Positions 58,331 to 64,000 of a stretch of DNA of 64,000 nucleotides are shown here, piece after piece. Below the pieces are notes generated by a model, which was given only the letters and a program-made list of their open reading frames with translations, did no database searches and was not told the origin of the DNA. The stretch spans positions 154,001 through 218,000 of the forward strand of contig JAKOGI010000178.1 in NCBI GenBank assembly GCA_029747015.1. Reading direction: 5' to 3'. Within the stretch, counting starts at the first letter, position 1. Each line of letters starts with the position of its first letter. The position numbers and the translations under genes were made by a program. The DNA comes from Carnegiea gigantea. Taxonomy: Eukaryota > Streptophyta > Magnoliopsida > Caryophyllales > Cactaceae.

Positions 58331-58794
58331 TGTCGGTAGATTTAAGCAACGTAAACAAAGTGACCATGACAAATATCAACTGTCTCTTCGTACTTCTCAG
58401 ACAACATTTATAAGTTTGGTAATGGAGGAAGCATAGACATTAGGATACAGTCCTGCTCATCTTGTGACGAAGTATAATATGGATATATGAAGAATCTCTT
58501 GCTGATTGTGACAAACAATAGGTTGCCGCTTATTAAGCTTGCCAAAAACGAAGTGTATTAAATATGGCACTATACTGTTCCTAACAAATTATATACAAAA
58601 TCAACATAGGCAAAAAATTCTGATTGATGAAATCAAACTCCTATCTCAAGGGGGAAAGGGGGATAAGTTGAGACTTGAAAATCTACACAAGAACTTTTTT
58701 TTTTTGAATAAGAATTTTTTTTTTAAGGATCTACCGCTGGAGCATAAATTGACTACTTCCTTCTTTGAATGTCTTATAGAACTTGGCATAAGGA
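58331..58794. other. Non-coding spacer
   Basis: AT-rich sequence with T and A homopolymers near 58695-58730. It may include the eroded upstream part of the LINE fragment. Confidence 0.4.
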
Positions 58795-59395
58795 TTGTCA
58801 AGTTATACAGAGCGAGACCTTGAAAACACCATAGGCTATTGCTCATGGATGTGGAGATTAAAAGATGGAAAGAAGGAAGGCATTGTAGGTCACCATAGAG
58901 TGAAATGGTTGAACATAAACACGAAGAAAGCATCAAAAGGTAGAGAAGGCCAAAGTAAGAGAAGTGTAGAAATAAAGGGTGATGCCGACATATTGGAGGA
59001 GTCAATGCAGAACTAATTCAGAGATCTGCTCAGAAGATCTTGGGAGTATCAAGATGGGGTGGTAGAATAAGGAAAGAACTTGGCAGTGGAATGATGAAGT
59101 TGAAAAAGTCAAAGCAAAACACACCCAAAAAAAAAAATTGAAAAATGAAAAAAACACAACTTTAGTGGATTGCAGCACTGAAGAGGATAAAGAGATAGAG
59201 AAACTAAAATATAATAGACGGCTGTATCAAAAGCTGAACACTCAGGAAAAGGAGAGAGACGTGTTCAGGCTAGCGAGAGTGACATAGAGAACAATGAATT
59301 TGAAAAATGTGCAATCCACTAAGGATGAGGAAGAAAAGGATCTTACAGAGGAAGCTAAACATAAAGAGAGATGGCAATGTTGCTTCTGTAGTCTA
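58795..59395 (+). pseudogene. LINE (L1-type) fragment: endonuclease-to-RT linker
   Basis: The + strand translates, with frameshifts, to blocks found between the endonuclease and RT of plant L1 elements: HHRVKWLNI, TWQWNDEVEKVKAKH, KYNRRLYQKLNTQEKERDVF, RLARV and KDEEEKDLTEEAKHKERW (family: YKLAKIRERKTRDL, KDEDQKVLVKDEEIKERW). Neither the catalytic endonuclease core nor RT motifs are present. No poly(A) tail is visible, so this is an internal fragment. Confidence 0.7.
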
Positions 59396-59597
59396 ACTAT
59401 GATAGCCCTGTTCTTTTCATAGTCTAATAAATCCAATCCACTCTTTCCCCTCCTTTCCCACATCTTCCCACACTGTAAAAAATAAAAATCACTCATTCCC
59501 ACTCCTTCCCATTCTCACCCACTTTCACCCACTCCTACATATAACTATTATTTTTTATATTTTGAAAACTTTTATAATTTATGTAATTGTGTGTACG
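59396..59597. other. Spacer before the solo LTR
   Basis: Short non-coding sequence with CACTCATTCCCACTCC-type repeats. Its last five bases, GTACG, form the left duplication of the solo LTR. Confidence 0.5.
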
Positions 59598-62500
59598 TGT
59601 AACACCCCTAGCCCTTAGGCCCAGGAGCGTTACGTTTTCTTACTCCCTACTTAACTTCCGGAGCGAAACGGGCAGAGTTTCCTCTAAAAACTGATTGTTT
59701 CTAGGCTAAAAACCTTACCATAGACCCCTGCAATCAACGGAAGTGTAAAACATTCTAAAATAAGCTCAACGGCTATACGCCGGAGTTCATAACTCAACGA
59801 GCAACTCGCTCGGAGTATATCAAACAATATAGTTTATTAATGCAGGAGAAGTGAAAGATACAACTCAAAGGTTCACACAACCGAAGTATTGGGGTTTACA
59901 ACCCAAAACATAACTGATTTCAGCTAAAAGGACAATCGACAAATTAGATGATTGGCTCACATGGCCATACAGAGCAATTCCTACACCGAATGCATTACAT
60001 GAACTAGAATACTTGTTTACAAATGTTTACAATTCTAGGAATACATTACATGCTTCGTTAAACATGTAAGACCCCTTCAAATGGGCACGCATGATACCTT
60101 GCAAGCAAGAATAGAATCCATCTTGGCATAAGTGACTTGGCTTCTACTTATCATAATGCAAACCTGGGGAAAAACGGGAAAGAGTAATGGGATGAGCAAC
60201 CGCACGCTCAGTGAGAATTCCCCGACTCTTTGCAGGCAATAATACCCATAATAGTCACATACCATGTATTCGTATTTTACTATGATATTAGGCAGTCATA
60301 AATCCTTAAGGAAGGATCACTATCCATAAACTTCATTTTAGCCGCTCAAATTCATTTTTAGGTTCCTAAATAACCAAACTTCTTAAAAACCAAGCACTCA
60401 AGTCACATAAGTAAGCGATGAGGGATAAGTACAGAACTTTCTTTCATAGGTTATGTGATATAACACGTGATTTATGCCTTTTCTATCTAATTCACTCATA
60501 CGAGATGCTTAAACACATGAAGTAGAGATTATGTAAGGAGCTTTCTTTAGCTAAACATGTACATTCAAACTCATATGCTCGATGCATTATAAGGATATGA
60601 GCATGCTGTACTTGAAATTTCATTCATACTGCACTTAGAATCTTAATCACATGATATGCACAAAAATCCTTCTTTCTTTTTCTGAAAACACTTTACTTAG
60701 TCTCTTTAGGCTCATAAAAACTCTTTCCTTAGCTCTTAAGGCTCATAAAGCTCTTTTCTTAGCCTCTTTGAAGCTCACATTTTTAAAAGAATCTCTTTCG
60801 TATTGGCCCTAATAGGACCCTTACAAACTTTTCACATTTCATTCAATTTGGCCTCTTAATGGCCCTTAAAAACTTTCTTTCTTCCTGAAATACTTAAAAT
60901 GACAAATGCTAATTGCTTTTTTTTGCTTCTTAGGAAAATACTTCTGGCATAAGATTATTACAGGGTGCTGATTGGGTGAGATCTATTCTTAAACCCCATA
61001 GTAAGACCTAACGCTCTTGCTTAAACTTTTACTCCCGGGACGGCTACATATAACATATTGGACCATTACCCTCGTCAGGGTCTTCTAGAGTTTTCTAGTA
61101 CCAGGACTTATTTCCTAGGCTAACATCATTCATATCATATTGTCCAAAGCATATTATCTTAGCCAATTTAAAGCGTATGGCCATAACGGCTACTAAGTTT
61201 GCCGCTTCTCATAGCGAAATCCTTTTTCATACAAGGCACTCTCTTTTTATTTGAATTCTTTAGGGATTCCCCTGTTCAAGCGAATTCACTCCCAAAACTG
61301 TATTCGTATATTTAAAATAGGCCATCAATTGCTAATAGTTATGGCTACTATTAGTTACAACCATGAAAATTTTCTTTTTCAAACACGCCTTTACTCCAAA
61401 AATGAAACTTCATGACATGAAAGGGGAGGGAGTTTGCACGTAACACATTCAGGCACTTCATAATCAACTTAGCAAAATAAGCCACACATGGCCCTGCAAT
61501 CCACACGATTGCGGTTAAACACAGCCCAGGCTCCCTCCTCACACAACACCGACTACAAAGGACCTCAAAACTCTCATTAGTTCAACCTTAAGCCACCCGA
61601 ATGCCATCTTGGTTTTTAATTCCATAATCATAGCATATTATCATGAAAGCTTATAAAGAAATGTGCAATACGGCTTAGGTACTTACCGAGCAAGCAGCAC
61701 CATCTAGCGGTGCGCTACGACAAGCATATATGACCACATGTACATATACACCTATATTGCTTTAACTTGAAATAATGCTTAACGAACCAGATTAAACTAA
61801 TTAAGGCATGAACCTCATTTGCATTCATTTTTCACAACAGAACGTAAACATGTCATCTTCATGTCATTTTCAAGCATAATTTCACTAATCTTAACAAGCA
61901 TCGAGTAAATGCATGCTTAGGTCATTGCAGGGCCACTTTTAAGCATAGGTTAGCTAACTTTACATGCATCGTCTTAAGACACTCTCAGGTGGCTTCAAGA
62001 ACATCTTCGAACATAAAACGACTAATTCAACATGCATTGACTTAGAGCACGTATAAGTTGTTTGGAAGCATACTTTTAGACATAATTAAACTAACTTATT
62101 AGGCGACGAATCAAAGTGTATTTAGGTTATTTTTAAGGGTCTTTCACAAACATGAATCATTGAACTAACATGCATTGTTTCAAAACATTCATAGATTATT
62201 CGAAGCTACTTTTCAAACATGAATTAACTAAATAAACAAACATCGATTCGAAGTATTCGTATATTATTTCGAAGCTACTTATAAGCATGGATTAACTAAA
62301 CTAACCTATATCGTTTCGAATCCATTTTCAAGCGTTACTTAAGTGATCTAACCTATATCGTTTCAAAGCATTATTAGGTTATTTCGAAGTTACTTCTAGC
62401 CATGAATTAACTAAACTAACAGGTATTGAATTAAAGCGCTGTTTACTCACGTAATGCCCAATTTGCTAAACATGCATAATCTAAGCTTAATTCAGTTAAA

Positions 62501-63150
62501 ATAAAATATGCATAATCATTCATCATGATCCCAATTAATCTAAGTAATCCTAAACTGACATGCATCACAACTTAAGGGCTAAAACACTTTAGAAATTACC
62601 AATATTTAGGAGGCGAGAAACACCCACCTCTCTTCCGTGCTTAGGACCTGATTTAAGGGTTTTGGAGGTGGTTTCGGATGTGCTGGAGCCCGGCAATCGC
62701 CTCCTAATTCACTACCCAACTCAGATCCCGAATCAGCCCCCTTTCAGGCCTGGCTTTCTACGGGTTGTGTTGATTTCGGCCTACTGTGGTGGTCGCCGGA
62801 GTCACGCCCAACCACCGATGGTGGTGGTCGCTGTGGTGGCGGTGCACAGCCTGGTGTTCGCCTCTTTTATGCCCTCGTGTCTCCCTCTCTCTTTTTCTGA
62901 TTTTAGTGGGTCACAGAGGGGGGCCGCGACCAGTCGCCGGTGTGGTGTTGCCGCCGTCGCCGACCACTTGGCCGGACTCCTCCTCCCTCTCCGTAGCTCA
63001 GCTCTTTTCCTCTCTCTCTTGTGTAGTTGCCGGGGAGGGCATTGCGAGGAGCGCGAAGAACCCCCCTTGTTGTGGGTTTTCCTGAGAAAGTAAGGGGCTT
63101 CGGCCCCCTTTTATATATATTTATATAATATAGATATATATAATATATAT

Positions 63151-63203
<53 letters not shown>

Positions 63204-63613
63204 ACTTGCCCATTCAACTAACATCGCTAGTCTAATTTCTAATCTCGTACCTCATATCCTAACCCGGATCGATGATATGACCCTTCATCGATTATTCGAT
63301 CCCCAATATGTCAAAGTTCGATTTATTAAACCTGGAAACTAATTCGAAGGTTAACAGGCTAATCGTACTCGGGTTCCTACTTGATTTAGTACCTGTTAAT
63401 AATCCTTACCAACGCTTAGTAAAAATCATTGAAGAATTTTCAAAACTACTAACAATAATAATATTAGCAATAATAATATTCTTTTTAATAAAATTATTGC
63501 TCACATATGCACATCAATAATAATTTAACTCATACAGTTACTAAAATACGATTTTACGACGCAAAAAGGTAATACGACTAGCTTAACGTAAAATAGCGAA
63601 CGTGGGCGTTATA
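59598..63613 (-). mobile_element. Solo LTR of a Ty3/gypsy element, 4.0 kb
   Basis: Starts TGTAACACCCCTAGCC and ends GTGGGCGTTATA (TGTAA/TTATA, one terminal base pair eroded), flanked by GTACG (59593-59597) and GTATG (63614-63618), one transition apart. No primer site, polypurine tract or coding domain inside or beside it, so it is a solo LTR. The layout is like the 3.9-kb LTRs at 42061 and 47283: GAGCGAAACGGGCAGAGTTT and CGGCTATACGCCGGAG motifs near the left, roughly 60-65-bp repeats at about 61840-62430, CACCCACCTC near 62622, and a GC-rich stretch at 62660-63095. A TA microsatellite fills about 63108-63197. It belongs to a related but distinct family. Confidence 0.83.
63108..63197. repeat. 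TA microsatellite
   Basis: Mostly (TA)n with short interruptions, inside the solo LTR. Confidence 0.95.
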
Positions 63614-64000
63614 GTATGGATAGCCTAATAACAATTATGAAAAGTTTTCTTTATTTTTCGGATGTTATGGAAATATTTGTTAGTCGTGCCGGAAATTATA
63701 GATGACGTAATTTTTGTTATATATATTGAAGAAATAATTATTTTTTTTGCTTTGTTAAGCAAATGTTAGTTTTTTGTAACTGGTAGATATTTTGGCTTTG
63801 ATTCTCTATATTGGAAGAGATGTTTAAATTTTTTTCGTTGGTTACAAAATATTTGTTATAAGTCACCAAAGCGTGGATGGTTGTTGATGTATTTGTAACA
63901 TATTTATTTTTCGTTCATCGTAATTTGGGGCTAAATTTGCATATGTTTTTTTTGACATAATGAAGAAACATGTAAAATTTTTTGGCGTTATTTGTACTTC
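63614..64000. other. Non-coding end of window
   Basis: AT-rich; apart from the GTATG duplication at its start I see nothing recognisable. Confidence 0.5.

Noticed and set aside
62662..63217. ORFs of 99-143 codons on both strands
   Set aside because: They fall in the GC-rich part of a solo LTR, overlap in several frames and run into a TA microsatellite.

Overview
This is plant nuclear DNA, most likely from a eudicot. It has a host gene split by GT/AG introns with a plastid-targeting presequence, long AT-rich non-coding stretches, and dense nested LTR retrotransposons, a hAT DNA transposon, MITE-like elements, a LINE fragment and a decayed endogenous pararetrovirus. I saw no bacterial features (operons, CRISPR, IS elements) and no tRNA or rRNA gene. 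I cannot name the species.

Region 1 (1-21.9 kb) is a three-level nest. The oldest layer is a decayed Ty3/gypsy chromovirus on the + strand: RT remnant at 865-1165, chromodomain remnant at 3198-3357, and a 3' LTR from 3422 that resumes at 16795 and ends near 18993. Inside that LTR sits a young Ty1/copia Sirevirus-like element on the - strand, 4126-16789, with CTTAT on both sides, about 99% identical LTRs, gag, pol and an extra env-like ORF. Inside its pol is a 1,724-bp solo LTR (10024-11747) with a perfect CATGC duplication. An older reverse-oriented gypsy LTR probably fills much of 18994-21300.

Region 2 (21.9-29.3 kb) holds the one credible host gene: a three-exon gene for a small plastid membrane protein (ATG at 22431, stop at 26094), with a MITE-like insertion in intron 1. 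An orphan exon-like ORF lies at 27060-27221 and a MITE-like element near 28.4-28.8 kb.

Region 3 (29.4-35.7 kb) is an endogenous caulimovirid on the - strand, with many stops and frameshifts. Reading order is: initiator-tRNA-Met primer site, coiled-coil ORF, coat protein with CCHC knuckle, 30K-type movement protein, protease, reverse transcriptase, RNase H, a last ORF in the transactivator position, then promoter and poly(A) signal.

Region 4 (36-56.8 kb) is a second nest. A MITE-like element and a small TRIM come first. A hAT transposon of about 5.8 kb (37699-56754) follows, with a BED finger, DUF659-type region, dimerisation region and a conserved intron. Its transposase exon is split by a gag-only copia element (41010-54305, GTAGT duplication). 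That element is in turn split by a gag-only Ty3/gypsy element with 3.9-kb LTRs (42061-51174, CTGTG duplication).

Region 5 (56.8-64 kb) has a decayed, unrecognised gene fragment on the - strand, a LINE fragment on the + strand, and a 4.0-kb solo LTR (59598-63613) with a GTACG/GTATG duplication. LTR divergence and nesting give a consistent relative order of insertion. No functional pathway is encoded apart from the single host gene.
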